Origin: JAIEPT01 sp038217425
GTDB taxonomy: Bacteria; Planctomycetota; Planctomycetia; Gemmatales; Gemmataceae
DNA length: 39,487 bases
Assembly: GCA_038217425.1 (NCBI GenBank)
Contig: JBBQPM010000051.1
Coordinates: 1 to 39,487, forward strand
Reading direction: 5' to 3'
In this document: positions 1-9,282 of the stretch, piece by piece
Position numbering within the stretch: the first letter of the stretch is position 1
How the letters are laid out: the number at the start of each line of letters is the position of its first letter
Position numbers and translations under genes: made by a program
The notes under the pieces: model-generated
Seen by the model: only the letters and a program-made list of their open reading frames with translations
Told to the model about the DNA's origin: nothing
The model's database searches: none

Positions 1-406
<406 letters not shown>

Positions 407-642
407 CATTGATCCTCTTCTTGACGGTATGATACGCAAGTATCGCCGCGAATATGCTTCGCGGTCCGTCTCGAAAATGAATCGATAATTCGAACCGCAA
501 GGTTCGACTCCAATTCTTCGATTTGTCTTAGGATCATGCAGATTTGAGGCAACTATACCTGCTACCAATTGATATACTCCATTCCCCAATGGCGCGTATG
601 AATCGGACGATTCGTACCGCCTTGGGCAGTGGGATGCGTCTT
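407..642 (+). other. 23S-5S internal transcribed spacer with hairpins
   Basis: The spacer is about 236 bases, contains no tRNA, and is AT-richer than the coding DNA. It carries four short perfect hairpins: 431-444 (GATAC-GCAA-GTATC), 446-464 (CCGCGAA, 5-nt loop, TTCGCGG), 491-506 (CGAACC-GCAA-GGTTCG) and 600-613 (GAATC-GGAC-GATTC). Two have GNRA (GCAA) tetraloops. They probably help fold and process the precursor; that role is inference. Confidence 0.7.
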
Positions 643-751
643 TCCGGTGACGATACCTGAATGGTCACACCCTTTCCCATTCCGAACAAGGCCGTTAAGC
701 ATTCAGGGCCCATGGTAGTGCGAATAGCGCGAGAGTAGGTTATTGCCGGAT
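643..751 (+). rRNA. rrf: 5S ribosomal RNA
   Basis: The 5S loop sequence CCCATTCCGAACAAGGCCGTTAAGC is present in recognisable form. It is followed by CCATGGTAGTGC and GCGAGAGTAGGTTATTGCCGGA. The ends TCCGGTGACGAT (643 on) and ATTGCCGGA (to about 750) pair as helix I. At about 108 bases it is slightly short for 5S, which is within the range seen for planctomycetes. It is co-transcribed with the upstream 23S. Confidence 0.93.
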
Positions 752-756
752 TTTTT

Positions 757-795
757 GAACCCCCTCAAGGGAAACCTTGCAGGGGGTTCTTTGCG
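757..795 (+). terminator. rRNA operon terminator
   Basis: A strong hairpin follows the 5S gene directly. The left arm is GAACCCCCTCAAGG (757-770), the loop GAAA, and the right arm CCTTGCAGGGGGTTC (775-789), with one small bulge, then CTTTGCG. A T-run at 751-756 precedes it, so it could also work in the other orientation. Its position after 5S makes it the rrn terminator. Confidence 0.8.
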
Positions 796-852
796 TTTCA
801 GGTTGTTTCGGGTATCATGGGATGGGGCCGAAATCGGAAAGGGAGAGCGCCG

Positions 853-1077
853 ATGATTCTCATTCAATTTCCAGACCGCGATACCGAAGTTAAAGGCCTG
901 GCCTTCTTGGCCGGTCGATTTTCGGGAAAGGTTCTACGAGGCAGTCTGCATATCGTTCCCGAGGCGGCGCTCGAGGCGCTGGCGAATCAGAACATTTCAT
1001 TTCTCGTAAAGGGAAAAGCTTCCTATGAGCAGCAAATGGCGGCGTTTCGAGGTGATGCTTCCGCTGCAGTTCAATGA
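853..1077 (+). CDS. Small unknown protein, first of an overlapping pair
   Basis: This encodes 74 residues and matches no family I can name. The start at 853 is chosen because GGGAG lies at 841-845, seven bases upstream. An in-frame ATG at 817 lacks such a site and would add a basic tail. The protein is compact, soluble-looking and slightly basic, with no signal peptide or membrane segment. The motif AGRFSGKVLRG sits near the N-terminus, and the C-terminus is alanine-rich. Its last 53 bases overlap the next gene in another frame, so translational coupling is likely. A role with the next gene, for example as a complex, is inference only. Confidence 0.65.
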   Translation: MILIQFPDRDTEVKGLAFLAGRFSGKVLRGSLHIVPEAALEALANQNISFLVKGKASYEQQMAAFRGDASAAVQ

Positions 1078-1345
1078 CGGACGGGATGTGCCGGCGGAGT
1101 GGATTTCGTTTGCCATCCTGGAGGTCGTCGAGAAGTTCGGCGCCGTCAGCCATGAAACTCAACGAGTTGAGGGATACTGGCGTAGCGAAGGGAATTCGTT
1201 TCGCGACGACTTGGTTCGGCTTGTGGTCGATGTTGCCGATACAGTGAAGAACCGACGTTGGATGAAGGCTTTCAAGCAACGCTGGAGAGAAAAACTCGAA
1301 CAACTGGAACTTTGGATGGTGAGTTATAGCGTGGAGATTGAATAG
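1025..1345 (+). CDS. Unknown 106-aa protein, second of an overlapping pair
   Basis: A 106-residue soluble protein, charged and rich in Trp, Glu and Arg, with no membrane segment and no motif I can assign. Its start lies inside the preceding 74-aa gene, 53 bases before that gene's stop, so the two are read in different frames from one transcript. The C-terminal half (NRRWMKAFKQRWREKLEQLE) looks helical and basic/acidic, like a protein-protein contact helix. The segment between the two genes is shared coding DNA, which is rare for unrelated small genes. It converges with the zinc-ribbon gene at 1405-2103. I do not know its function. Confidence 0.65.
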   Translation: MSSKWRRFEVMLPLQFNDGRDVPAEWISFAILEVVEKFGAVSHETQRVEGYWRSEGNSFRDDLVRLVVDVADTVKNRRWMKAFKQRWREKLEQLELWMVSYSVEIE

Positions 1346-1404
1346 GATCGACACGCGGGGATGTGCGAGCCTCCAGAAAACGACCGCGATGGTAGGATTT
1401 TCCG

Positions 1405-2103
1405 TCACTGCGAGTACAGCATTCGGCCGCAGGCTTTGCAGACGAGGTAGGCGCCGCGGAGGAGGTCGTTGGACATTTGCGGCGTCACTTCGGTGTAGCA
1501 GGCGGTGCAGACGCGGTTTTCGACGCCGGAGAGGCTGTCGGCGCCGCGTGCCTGGACGTTGCGTTTGAGCTGAATCAGGATGTCTTCGGGGAGCGTTGCT
1601 TCGACCGCGGCCAGGTCGATTTGCACCTTGGCGATGTCATCGCGAAAACGGGCGAGGCGCTCGGCCTGGCTCGACTCGAACTGAGCGTATTCCGCGCGGG
1701 CGGTCTTGGTCTGGGCCTCGACGCCTGGCAGCAGAGCGGCTTTTTCCTCCACCAAGCTCATCAATTCCAGGCTTTCATCCTCGAGTTTGGTGATGTTTGC
1801 CTTGGCATTCGCGATTTCGGTCTTCAACGCGTCAAACTCTTTTTTGTTGGCGACGTCGCCGGTCTGCTTTTCGTATTTCTTGATGAGCCCCTGCGTCGTC
1901 TTGATCGAGAGTTCCTTGTCGCCGATCTGCAGTTTGAGCTGCTTGATTTCGTCCTGGGCTTTTTTGAACGCGTCTTCCTGAAGCTGCAGCTTGGCCTGCT
2001 GGATCTTGAGGGCGCGAGGCCCCTGGACGATGCGCGTTTCCATATCGGCGACATGGCGGCGCAGGCGGTGGATTTCTTTGAGGATGGGCCCGGGACCGGC
2101 CAT
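1405..2103 (-). CDS. Coiled-coil protein with C-terminal C4 zinc ribbon
   Basis: A 232-residue protein with the layout of the C4-type zinc-ribbon family (CT398/CdsZ-like, DUF164). Residues about 10-180 form a long, charged antiparallel coiled coil. The C-terminal ribbon has paired cysteines at 199/202 and 222/225 (VCTACYTEV and VCKACGRM). The start is fixed by a near-perfect AAGGAG just upstream on the minus strand. Family members are cytoplasmic and have been linked to secretion-chaperone or nucleic-acid roles; the function here is unknown. It is divergent from the large propeller gene at 2368 and convergent with the small pair at 853-1345. Confidence 0.85.
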   Translation of the reverse strand: MAGPGPILKEIHRLRRHVADMETRIVQGPRALKIQQAKLQLQEDAFKKAQDEIKQLKLQIGDKELSIKTTQGLIKKYEKQTGDVANKKEFDALKTEIANAKANITKLEDESLELMSLVEEKAALLPGVEAQTKTARAEYAQFESSQAERLARFRDDIAKVQIDLAAVEATLPEDILIQLKRNVQARGADSLSGVENRVCTACYTEVTPQMSNDLLRGAYLVCKACGRMLYSQ

Positions 2104-2367
2104 GGGAAACTCCTTGGGGGCAGACGCGCGCGGGACAGGTGAAGGGATTTTATGGAAGTCGCCGGCCGCCTGCGATGGGACTTCGCCGAGTTGCAGACCT
2201 GAACAAAGATTCGGCGCTGGACGTCGTTAGAATCGTTAAGCTGGTTCGTCATTGTTCTTTTGACGAAGGAAATCGGGAATGTGCTTGCTTCCGGTCGTCG
2301 GAATCGGGCAGAATAGGGCGTCTTGCACGCCGCGGTTTGGGTTTCATTCTCCTGGGAGAACGCCTCG

Positions 2368-5300
2368 ATGTTTCGGCTTCATCCATGGATTGCGATATTG
2401 GGTTTTTCGGGTTGCTGCACGTTGGTCACGTGGTGGTTGGCGGGGACGCCAGGCTACGCCCAGGTGCAGGTGCAATTTCAGCCAGGACCGGGGATGCCGC
2501 CGATGCCGGGCGATCCCAATCTGAAACCGTTTCTGAGCAGCGGCGACGGCAACAGCAAGGCGCGGCAATATAGTTCGCTCAAGTTTCAAGAGAATTTCGG
2601 GGCGAAGCAAAAGATCCGGGTGGCGTCCGAAGCGCTCAAAGATCAGGGCTGGGACGACTGCGTGACGGCCCTGCAGTACGTGTTGAATGAGCCGTCCGAT
2701 TCGTTCATCGAGATGAAGGAGAAGGACGCCAACGGGCGCGACATCGTCAAGTCGGTGAGCGTTCGCTTCGAGGCGTACACGCTGCTGCAGAGCATGCCGG
2801 AAGAGGGATTGACGCGTTACGAGGACGCCAACGGCAATGCCGCGCGCGAGTTGTTGAACAAGGCGATCGAGACGGGGCGGCAGGAGTATTTGCAAGAGGC
2901 GGCGAACAAGTATTTGCACACGAAGGCGGGGTCCGAGGCGAACGAGATGTTGGCGACGGTGCTTCTGGATCGGGGCCAATATTTCATGGCGGCGCTCCGC
3001 TTTGAAAAGCAACTCCAGCTCAATCCGAAGCGGTTCAAGGTGAACGACGCGACGTTGTTCAAGACGGCGCTGGCGTATCGCCGGGCCGGGGAGAGCAAGA
3101 AAGCGGAAACTGCCTGGAAGGCGTTCGAGACGAAGTTAAAAGCGCAAGGAGGCGGGTTGCAGGTCGGCAAGAAATTGCTGGCTCTGGAGACGCTGACGCG
3201 GATCTACGAGAGCACGCCGAAATCGGAGATGTACCATCCGTTCGATTGGCCGTCGATCGCGGGGAATCTCGCCAATTCCGCGCAAGCGGCCGGCAGCCCG
3301 CCGGTGATCGATCAGCATCTTTGGCGGCGCGATTTGTTCGATAGCAGCGAAGGCCCGACGCCGGGGGGCACGGACGCGAAGAACTACATCACGAACTCGA
3401 TTCCCAAGAACGACGGGGCGATTCTGCCGGGGAGCTACCCGATCGCCGCCAACAAGATCTTGATTTACCGGACGCCTTCGGATCTGCGGGCGGTGTATCT
3501 GACGGAGAACGGCAAGAACAAGCCGGGCGATATTTGCTGGGTGGCCGATTACCTCGACGGTCCGCTCGGGGTGGTGCTGGACGACCCGAAGACGCGAACG
3601 CAGACGACCAACTGGATTCAGGAATACATGCGTACGCCCGGCTTTTCGTCGGTGCTCTACGAGAACACGCTGGTCAACTCGCTGTCGACCGATCACCAGT
3701 ACATTTACTGCGTCGATGATCTGTCGGTACCGGCGCTGCCGAACGTCTTCGCCAACAATCCAAACATGGGCTTCAATCCGAATATGAACATCCCCAACCT
3801 GCCCGAGCGGGTCAAGGAGATGGTGCTGGAGAATACGCTGCTCGGCTTCCAGTTCGATGGCCGAGTTTATTTCAGCCTGGGGGGCGGCTCGATCCGCGCC
3901 AACAAGCATCCGGAAGCTTCGGATAAATTGCGGAAAGATCCCTTCAACGAATCGCACTTCCTTGGCCCCCCGATCTCGATTGCGAACAAGCTCTACGTGC
4001 TCAATGAGAAGAATCCCGGCGCCGCCCAGATGCATGGCGAATCGGAACTGCGCCTGGTGTGCCTCGATCCCAGCAAGGTCGTCGACGCCCAACCGCATGT
4101 GGTCGACATTCAGCCGCTGGGGACCATCCGCACCAATGACCGCGTCACGCACAACCCGGCCCGCCGAACGAACGCCGCGTTCCTGGCATATAGCGACGGC
4201 ATCCTGGTCTGCCCCACGCACACGGGCGAAATCCTCGGCATCGATCTGCTCTCCAAGAGCCTGATCTGGTCGTTCGCCTACCGGGACCAGGCGTTCCCGA
4301 ACACGCCGGTCGTGCCCCCCAATATGCGTTTTCAGCCGCAACAGTTGCATCTGCCCGCGTACGTGCCGAACTGGAAGTCGGCGCCGCCGGTAATTCACGA
4401 CGGCAAAGTCGTCTTCACCGCGCCCGATTCGCAATTCATCCACTGCTTCAACCTGCGCGACGGCTCGTACCGCTGGAGCAAACGTCAAGCCCCTGGCGAT
4501 TTGTACTTCGGCGGCATCGTCAACGAGACGGTCATCGTCGTCGGGCAAAACGCAGTCCGCGGCCTGGCGTTGAACGACGGCACGCTGCGCTGGAGCGTCA
4601 ACACGGGGGACGCGCCGGCTGGTCGCGGCGTCGCCAACAAGAACGTCTACTTCCTGCCGCTGGTCAAGGGCGACCTCATCGCGATCGACGCCGACCGCGG
4701 CATGGTCAAGTCGCGCAATCGCTCGCAGAAGGCCGGCAGCATGCTGGGCAACCTGGTGTTCTCCGACGGCGCCGTCATCGCCGTCAATCCGAAGGAACTG
4801 ATCGCCTTCCCGCAGCTCATGGCCAAGCTTGAGTTGGCCAACGCCGAGCTCGATAAGGCGCCCAAGAATCCGAACAACCTCTTCATTCGCGGCGAACTCT
4901 TCCTGGCCGACGGCCAGGTGCAGAAGGCGGTGGATGACTTTCACACTGCGCTGAAGAACAGCCCAACGCCCGATCTGACGACTCGCATCAAGAATCGCCT
5001 GTACGACGGTCTCAGCGATCTTCTGCAAACCGATTTCAACCAGGCGAGCGCTCGCTACCTTGAAGAATTCGAGTCCCTCTGCAGCCTCTCCGACGACGCC
5101 AATGAGAAGGAGGAGCGTCAGGCGCACTTCTTCCGCATCGTCGGCCAGGGACGCGAGATCCAGGGGAACCTGGTCGATGCGTTCAGCCTCTATCGCAAGT
5201 TCGGCAGCCTGCCGATCCACGTGCAGCGGGGCGGCATTCCGTCGCTGGAGGATCCGTCGCAAAAGATTCCGGTCGACGTTTGGCTCAGGGGCCGAATCTC

Positions 5301-7518
5301 GGGGATGATCGCCAAGGCGAGCAAGGAACAGAAGGCGCCGCTCGAAGCGAAGATTGCCGAGGAATGGCGAACGGTGCAGGCGGAACGCAAGCCCGATTCG
5401 ATTCGCTCGTTCATTAACATGTTCGACGTGCCGTTCAAGGTGGGTCGGGACGCTCGTCTGGAGATGGCCGACGCGCTGATTCGGGAGAACGATAAATCGC
5501 TGTTCCTGGAAGCGGAGTTGTATCTGAACCAGCTGCGGGGCGAGGAATATCGGCTCGATCCGACGAGCGGCGGCAAGGCGCTGGCGGCGCTCGCGGTGCT
5601 CGAGGAGCGGAAGTCGACGACGGAATCGATGAAGCAGGCGGCGGAGTATTATCGCCAGCTCAAGCGCGAGTTTCCGACTGCGATCGTGCGCGACGATAAA
5701 GGCCTGCCCAAGACGGGGCTCGATCTGTTCAACGATCTGGCGACGGACAAGCGATTTTGGCCCTATCTGGAAGAATCGACGCTTCTGTGGTCGGACGCCA
5801 AGCTCGCCGCCCGCGAGATCGGACCCTCGGGCAATCCGCTCCCCGACGGCGTCAACAATTTGATGCTCACGCCCGACGGCGAGATTCCTTTGGCGCTGGA
5901 AAACGCCCGGCTCTTTCTCAACAGCAACTTCGCCAATCCTGTGCTGCGTCTGTACGACCTCGGGGCTATGCGCGAACGCTGGGCCATCAACTTGCCGACG
6001 CATCCGCAGAATCAGCAGTATTTCGCCGCGGTCAACGCACAGCCCGACGTCAACCAGAAGAACTACAACGCTTCCCGTCGCTTCTTCAAGGTGAAGGGGA
6101 ACATCGCGGTCGTGCAGGCGGGCGTCATGGTGCACGGGATCGATCTGGAGAACAACCGCACGTTGTGGCAACATTCGCTCCTGGAATTGCCCCCCGGACT
6201 AGTGAACGTCACGTTCAAGCTCGATGCGGACGGCGCGGTCGAGGTCACGCTCACCAATCCGAACAACAGCCAGCTGCGTAGCCACGTCGGCTTCGTCGGT
6301 ATGGTGCAACCTTCGTACGTCGCCTTCGTGAGCAATCGCGGGCTCGTCGTCGTCGATCCGCTCAAGGGGCACATTCAGTGGAAGAAGCTCGACGTTTCGC
6401 CGCTCGCGCACATGTTCGGCGACGACCAGTACATCTGCCTGGTGGAGCCGGGCGACGCGGGCGCCACCGGTTCCGTCCGCGTACTGCGGGCGGCCGACGG
6501 GCAGCAAGTGAAGCTCCCCGATTATGCTCCGCTGTACCGGAACCGCGTCGCGGTCCTGGGCCGCAAGGTGCTGTCCGCGATTGCAGGAGCGGACGAACTC
6601 GAACTCAAGTTGCACGACCTGATTGCCGACAAGACCTTGTGGTCGGTAAAGCTCCCCAAGGGGAGTGTGACGCTCAAGTCCGACGATGCACAATGGGCGG
6701 GAACGCTGAACCCGGCCAACGGCGACGTCAAAGTTTACGAGTCGCACTCAGGAAAGTTGCTCCTGGAGAGCAACGTCGTGCAGGGGCGGGTGACGTTGCA
6801 GGATCTCGCCAAGGTTCGCGAGCCGCTCCTGGTGGGCGACGCCGACCGGTTCTATGTGGCGCTGAATCAACCGATTGACGGCACGCGCATTGAAGGCGGC
6901 GTGGTGCGGAACAATTTCTCGACGGGTCTGCGCTGTTTGCCGGTCAACGGCTGGGTGGCCGCGTTTTACCGGAACGACGGCGCGCGGCGCATCGATGGCG
7001 TTGATCTGACGTGGAAGAAGAACGAGATGGCCTGGCATTCCTTTGAGCCGGTGCTCAACCAGTGGATCGTGATGGATCAGTTTCAGCAACTGCCGTTCTT
7101 GCTGTTTACGAGTCGCTACCACGAGAAGCTGACGAATCCGCGGGTGGGGAACCAGTGGATGTCGGCCACGCAGTCGCTACACAAGGTGACCGGGAAAGGG
7201 ATTTTCCAGCCCGACGCACAGCCGACCGATATTTACCGGGCACAGTTTTATGTGCTCAAGGTCGATGTGAAGGAAGGGACGATCAGCATGCTGGGCAACG
7301 ACCGCGTGGTACAGCACTACGTGGACGATGGCCGCAAGCGGGACAACGCCCCGGCGGTAGGATTTCGGAGCGCGGGGCCGATGGGGTATATGCCGGCGCC
7401 TCCGCCGGGTATGGGCGTGGCGCCGCCGATCCGGCGTTTCCCAGTCGTGCGGCCCGGCATCCAGGTTCCCGCCCCTGTCCCCGTGCCGCTGCCCGCGCCG
7501 GCGCCCAAATTGAAGTAA
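2368..7518 (+). CDS. Giant exported protein with two PQQ-like propeller regions and TPRs
   Basis: A 1716-residue protein. The start at 2368 follows GGGAGAA at 2354-2360; an in-frame ATG at 2323 is less likely because the signal peptide (residues about 1-32, ending near GYAQ) begins only at MFRLHPW. Order of parts: TPR-like helices (about 60-260); a first propeller of PQQ/WD40-like blades with DGSYRW (~697), DGTLRW (~736) and IDADRG (~771); a TPR stretch from ~837; a second propeller with NRTLW (~1260), GHIQW (~1332), DKTLW (~1420) and GKLLLES (~1460); and a Pro-rich tail. Blades with a Trp after a Gly/Thr turn are typical of PQQ_2 propellers, which in planctomycetes are mostly structural and have no quinone. 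An envelope scaffold or polymer-binding role is inference. Confidence 0.85.
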   Translation: MFRLHPWIAILGFSGCCTLVTWWLAGTPGYAQVQVQFQPGPGMPPMPGDPNLKPFLSSGDGNSKARQYSSLKFQENFGAKQKIRVASEALKDQGWDDCVTALQYVLNEPSDSFIEMKEKDANGRDIVKSVSVRFEAYTLLQSMPEEGLTRYEDANGNAARELLNKAIETGRQEYLQEAANKYLHTKAGSEANEMLATVLLDRGQYFMAALRFEKQLQLNPKRFKVNDATLFKTALAYRRAGESKKAETAWKAFETKLKAQGGGLQVGKKLLALETLTRIYESTPKSEMYHPFDWPSIAGNLANSAQAAGSPPVIDQHLWRRDLFDSSEGPTPGGTDAKNYITNSIPKNDGAILPGSYPIAANKILIYRTPSDLRAVYLTENGKNKPGDICWVADYLDGPLGVVLDDPKTRTQTTNWIQEYMRTPGFSSVLYENTLVNSLSTDHQYIYCVDDLSVPALPNVFANNPNMGFNPNMNIPNLPERVKEMVLENTLLGFQFDGRVYFSLGGGSIRANKHPEASDKLRKDPFNESHFLGPPISIANKLYVLNEKNPGAAQMHGESELRLVCLDPSKVVDAQPHVVDIQPLGTIRTNDRVTHNPARRTNAAFLAYSDGILVCPTHTGEILGIDLLSKSLIWSFAYRDQAFPNTPVVPPNMRFQPQQLHLPAYVPNWKSAPPVIHDGKVVFTAPDSQFIHCFNLRDGSYRWSKRQAPGDLYFGGIVNETVIVVGQNAVRGLALNDGTLRWSVNTGDAPAGRGVANKNVYFLPLVKGDLIAIDADRGMVKSRNRSQKAGSMLGNLVFSDGAVIAVNPKELIAFPQLMAKLELANAELDKAPKNPNNLFIRGELFLADGQVQKAVDDFHTALKNSPTPDLTTRIKNRLYDGLSDLLQTDFNQASARYLEEFESLCSLSDDANEKEERQAHFFRIVGQGREIQGNLVDAFSLYRKFGSLPIHVQRGGIPSLEDPSQKIPVDVWLRGRISGMIAKASKEQKAPLEAKIAEEWRTVQAERKPDSIRSFINMFDVPFKVGRDARLEMADALIRENDKSLFLEAELYLNQLRGEEYRLDPTSGGKALAALAVLEERKSTTESMKQAAEYYRQLKREFPTAIVRDDKGLPKTGLDLFNDLATDKRFWPYLEESTLLWSDAKLAAREIGPSGNPLPDGVNNLMLTPDGEIPLALENARLFLNSNFANPVLRLYDLGAMRERWAINLPTHPQNQQYFAAVNAQPDVNQKNYNASRRFFKVKGNIAVVQAGVMVHGIDLENNRTLWQHSLLELPPGLVNVTFKLDADGAVEVTLTNPNNSQLRSHVGFVGMVQPSYVAFVSNRGLVVVDPLKGHIQWKKLDVSPLAHMFGDDQYICLVEPGDAGATGSVRVLRAADGQQVKLPDYAPLYRNRVAVLGRKVLSAIAGADELELKLHDLIADKTLWSVKLPKGSVTLKSDDAQWAGTLNPANGDVKVYESHSGKLLLESNVVQGRVTLQDLAKVREPLLVGDADRFYVALNQPIDGTRIEGGVVRNNFSTGLRCLPVNGWVAAFYRNDGARRIDGVDLTWKKNEMAWHSFEPVLNQWIVMDQFQQLPFLLFTSRYHEKLTNPRVGNQWMSATQSLHKVTGKGIFQPDAQPTDIYRAQFYVLKVDVKEGTISMLGNDRVVQHYVDDGRKRDNAPAVGFRSAGPMGYMPAPPPGMGVAPPIRRFPVVRPGIQVPAPVPVPLPAPAPKLK

Positions 7519-7629
7519 TTGCGTCACACGCTATCGATCGCGTTGCGTGAGATGCCGCGGCAGTTAGGTTCCGCCGCCTGATCCGTCTTCCCCTTGGTGA
7601 CTCTCCTCGGTTTTTCCCGTGAGGATGGT

Positions 7630-8850
7630 ATGATTCGTACTTTCATTATGAGCTTGACGTCGCTCGCATTCTTGGGAGCGTCGGCTCCCGTGGGTCGGGC
7701 CGACGAGATTCCCGAAGAATATCGCGACACCGTCAAGCGCGGCCTCGAATACTTGACCAAGATTCAGTTCAAGGACGGACACTGGGGCGCCAACGGCGAT
7801 CAGTATCCCGTCTCGATGACGGGGCTCGCCGGCCTGGCCCTGCTCATGGAAGGGAGCACCATCCGCGAAGGCAAGTACTCCGCGCAGATCCGCAACTGCA
7901 CCAACTGGCTCATGGAACGGAGCATGAAAGACAAGGCCCGCGACGGCCTGGTCGGCAATCCCGATCATCCCTTCGAAACGGGCCGATACATGTACGGCCA
8001 TGGATTCGCGACGCTGTTCCTGGCGTGCGTGTACGGCGACGAGGAAGACGTGGAACGCCGGGACAAGCTCAAGGACATCTTGACGCGAGCGGCCAAGTAC
8101 ATCGAGAAGGCGCAGTCGACGCAAGGGGGCTGGTACTACACGGCGCGGGGCGACATGAATCCCGATAACGACGAAGGTTCCGTGACGGTCACGCAGATGC
8201 AGGCGCTGCGGGCGTGCAAGAACGCGGGCATCCCGGTGTCGAAGATCTGTATGGAAAAGGGCTACGAATACCTCAAGAACTCGACGACGCCCAAGGGGGG
8301 CGTGGTGTACAGTCTCGGTCGCGGGGGCAACAACGCGCCCGTCGGCGGCGAACGTCCGGCGCTCACCGCCGCCGCCATCGCCTGTCTCTTCTCCGCGGGC
8401 GAATACAAGGCGCTGATCCCGCCCGATGAGTTTAACCGCATGGTCGCGGACAAGAAGCTGACGCCCAAGGAGATCGAGAAAGCCAAGATCGTCAAGGCCT
8501 GGTTCAAGTTCTGCGAAAGCGCCATCGAAATCGACCGCATCGGCGACGGCTTCCGCAAGGGGCACGACGAGTACCTCCACTTCTACTACGCCCAGGCGAT
8601 GTATTTCATCGGCGACACCGGCTTCGAGAAGATGTTCGGCCCGTACCCGGCGCAGACCCCAGCCTCCAAGCATGTGAAGTGGACGAACTACCGCAAGAAC
8701 ATGTTCGATCATCTGAAGGCGACGCAGAACAAGAACGACGGCAGCTGGCAGGGAGGCGGCGGCTTCAGCGTCGGCGCCGTCTACTCCACCGCCATCTACT
8801 GCATCATCATGCAACTCGACCTCGGCACGCTGCCGGTGTTCCAGAAGTAG
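7630..8850 (+). CDS. Exported squalene-cyclase/prenyltransferase-like alpha/alpha toroid
   Basis: A 406-residue protein with a signal peptide (residues ~1-24, cut near GRADE). The rest is helical repeats of the terpenoid cyclase / protein prenyltransferase type. Motifs of the Q-x-x-x-G-x-W class are visible: KDGHWG, TQGGWYYTARG and NDGSWQG. I see neither the DXDD acid of a class II cyclase nor the zinc ligands of a protein prenyltransferase, so enzymatic activity is doubtful. Planctomycetes carry many exported toroids of this kind with unknown role. A second toroid, fused to DUF4159, lies at 10931-13279 on the same strand. The start at 7630 has GAGGATGG just upstream; an in-frame start at 7594 would precede the signal peptide. 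Confidence 0.8.
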   Translation: MIRTFIMSLTSLAFLGASAPVGRADEIPEEYRDTVKRGLEYLTKIQFKDGHWGANGDQYPVSMTGLAGLALLMEGSTIREGKYSAQIRNCTNWLMERSMKDKARDGLVGNPDHPFETGRYMYGHGFATLFLACVYGDEEDVERRDKLKDILTRAAKYIEKAQSTQGGWYYTARGDMNPDNDEGSVTVTQMQALRACKNAGIPVSKICMEKGYEYLKNSTTPKGGVVYSLGRGGNNAPVGGERPALTAAAIACLFSAGEYKALIPPDEFNRMVADKKLTPKEIEKAKIVKAWFKFCESAIEIDRIGDGFRKGHDEYLHFYYAQAMYFIGDTGFEKMFGPYPAQTPASKHVKWTNYRKNMFDHLKATQNKNDGSWQGGGGFSVGAVYSTAIYCIIMQLDLGTLPVFQK

Positions 8851-8863
8851 ACCGCTGCACTTC

Positions 8864-8899
8864 GAAAAGCCCAGGGATAGCCATCCCTGGGCTTTCCCC
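8864..8899. repeat. Palindromic repeat, family A, copy 1 (possible terminator)
   Basis: Perfect 13-bp arms AAAGCCCAGGGAT (8866-8878) and ATCCCTGGGCTTT (8883-8895) around a 4-nt loop, 14 bases after the toroid stop. It can end transcription of that gene. The same palindrome recurs twice at 27494-27555, so it is a dispersed repeat and not only a terminator. Confidence 0.8.
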
Positions 8900-8912
8900 T
8901 TAGATTAATTCG

Positions 8913-9221
8913 ATGCCGATCCGCTTTCGCTGCGCCTACTGCAACCAGATGATGGGCATCGCCACGCGTAAGGCGGGCACGGTGGTGCGTTGCCCCAAAT
9001 GTGCCGGCCAGGTCGTCGTGCCTCACCTGGATCCCCAGACTGAAGACGCTGCTCCCAGCGTGCGTCCCCGTCCTGGCGACTCGTCACAGTTCGACGCCGT
9101 TCCAATTCCCGAAGTTTCCGGCATCCACCTTACCCGCGGCATGTTGATACTGTTCCTTGCGTTTACATCCGTACTCATCGGCGTGGCATTCTTCTTCGGC
9201 TATCTCGCTGGCAAGGGATAA
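8913..9221 (+). CDS. Small zinc-ribbon membrane protein
   Basis: 102 residues. The N-terminal ribbon has cysteine pairs at 7/10 and 27/30 (FRCAYCNQMMG and VRCPKCAG), then a polar linker rich in Pro and Asp (~36-72), and one membrane helix at about 76-100 (MLILFLAFTSVLIGVAFFFG). Short ribbon-plus-one-helix proteins are very common in planctomycetes and mostly unnamed. The cytoplasmic side and binding partner cannot be told from the sequence. The start is the first ATG after the palindrome at 8864-8899, so the gene probably has its own promoter or relies on read-through. The next gene starts 61 bases after its stop. Confidence 0.75.
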   Translation: MPIRFRCAYCNQMMGIATRKAGTVVRCPKCAGQVVVPHLDPQTEDAAPSVRPRPGDSSQFDAVPIPEVSGIHLTRGMLILFLAFTSVLIGVAFFFGYLAGKG

Positions 9222-9282
9222 CCCGTTGCATTTGCGCCGCGCGCTGGTAGGATGAACGTCGGCTTTCCTACAGGAGATTGCG

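Noticed and set aside
491..520. tRNA in the rRNA spacer, because of a GGTTCGA-like string
   Set aside because: The string belongs to a short GCAA-loop hairpin and no cloverleaf can be built around it.
853..1345. Toxin-antitoxin pair
   Set aside because: Size and overlap are suggestive, but neither protein shows a toxin or antitoxin motif.
3136..6174. A 1012-residue open frame on the minus strand
   Set aside because: It lies wholly inside the propeller gene and has composition typical of a GC-rich antisense shadow, with no motif.
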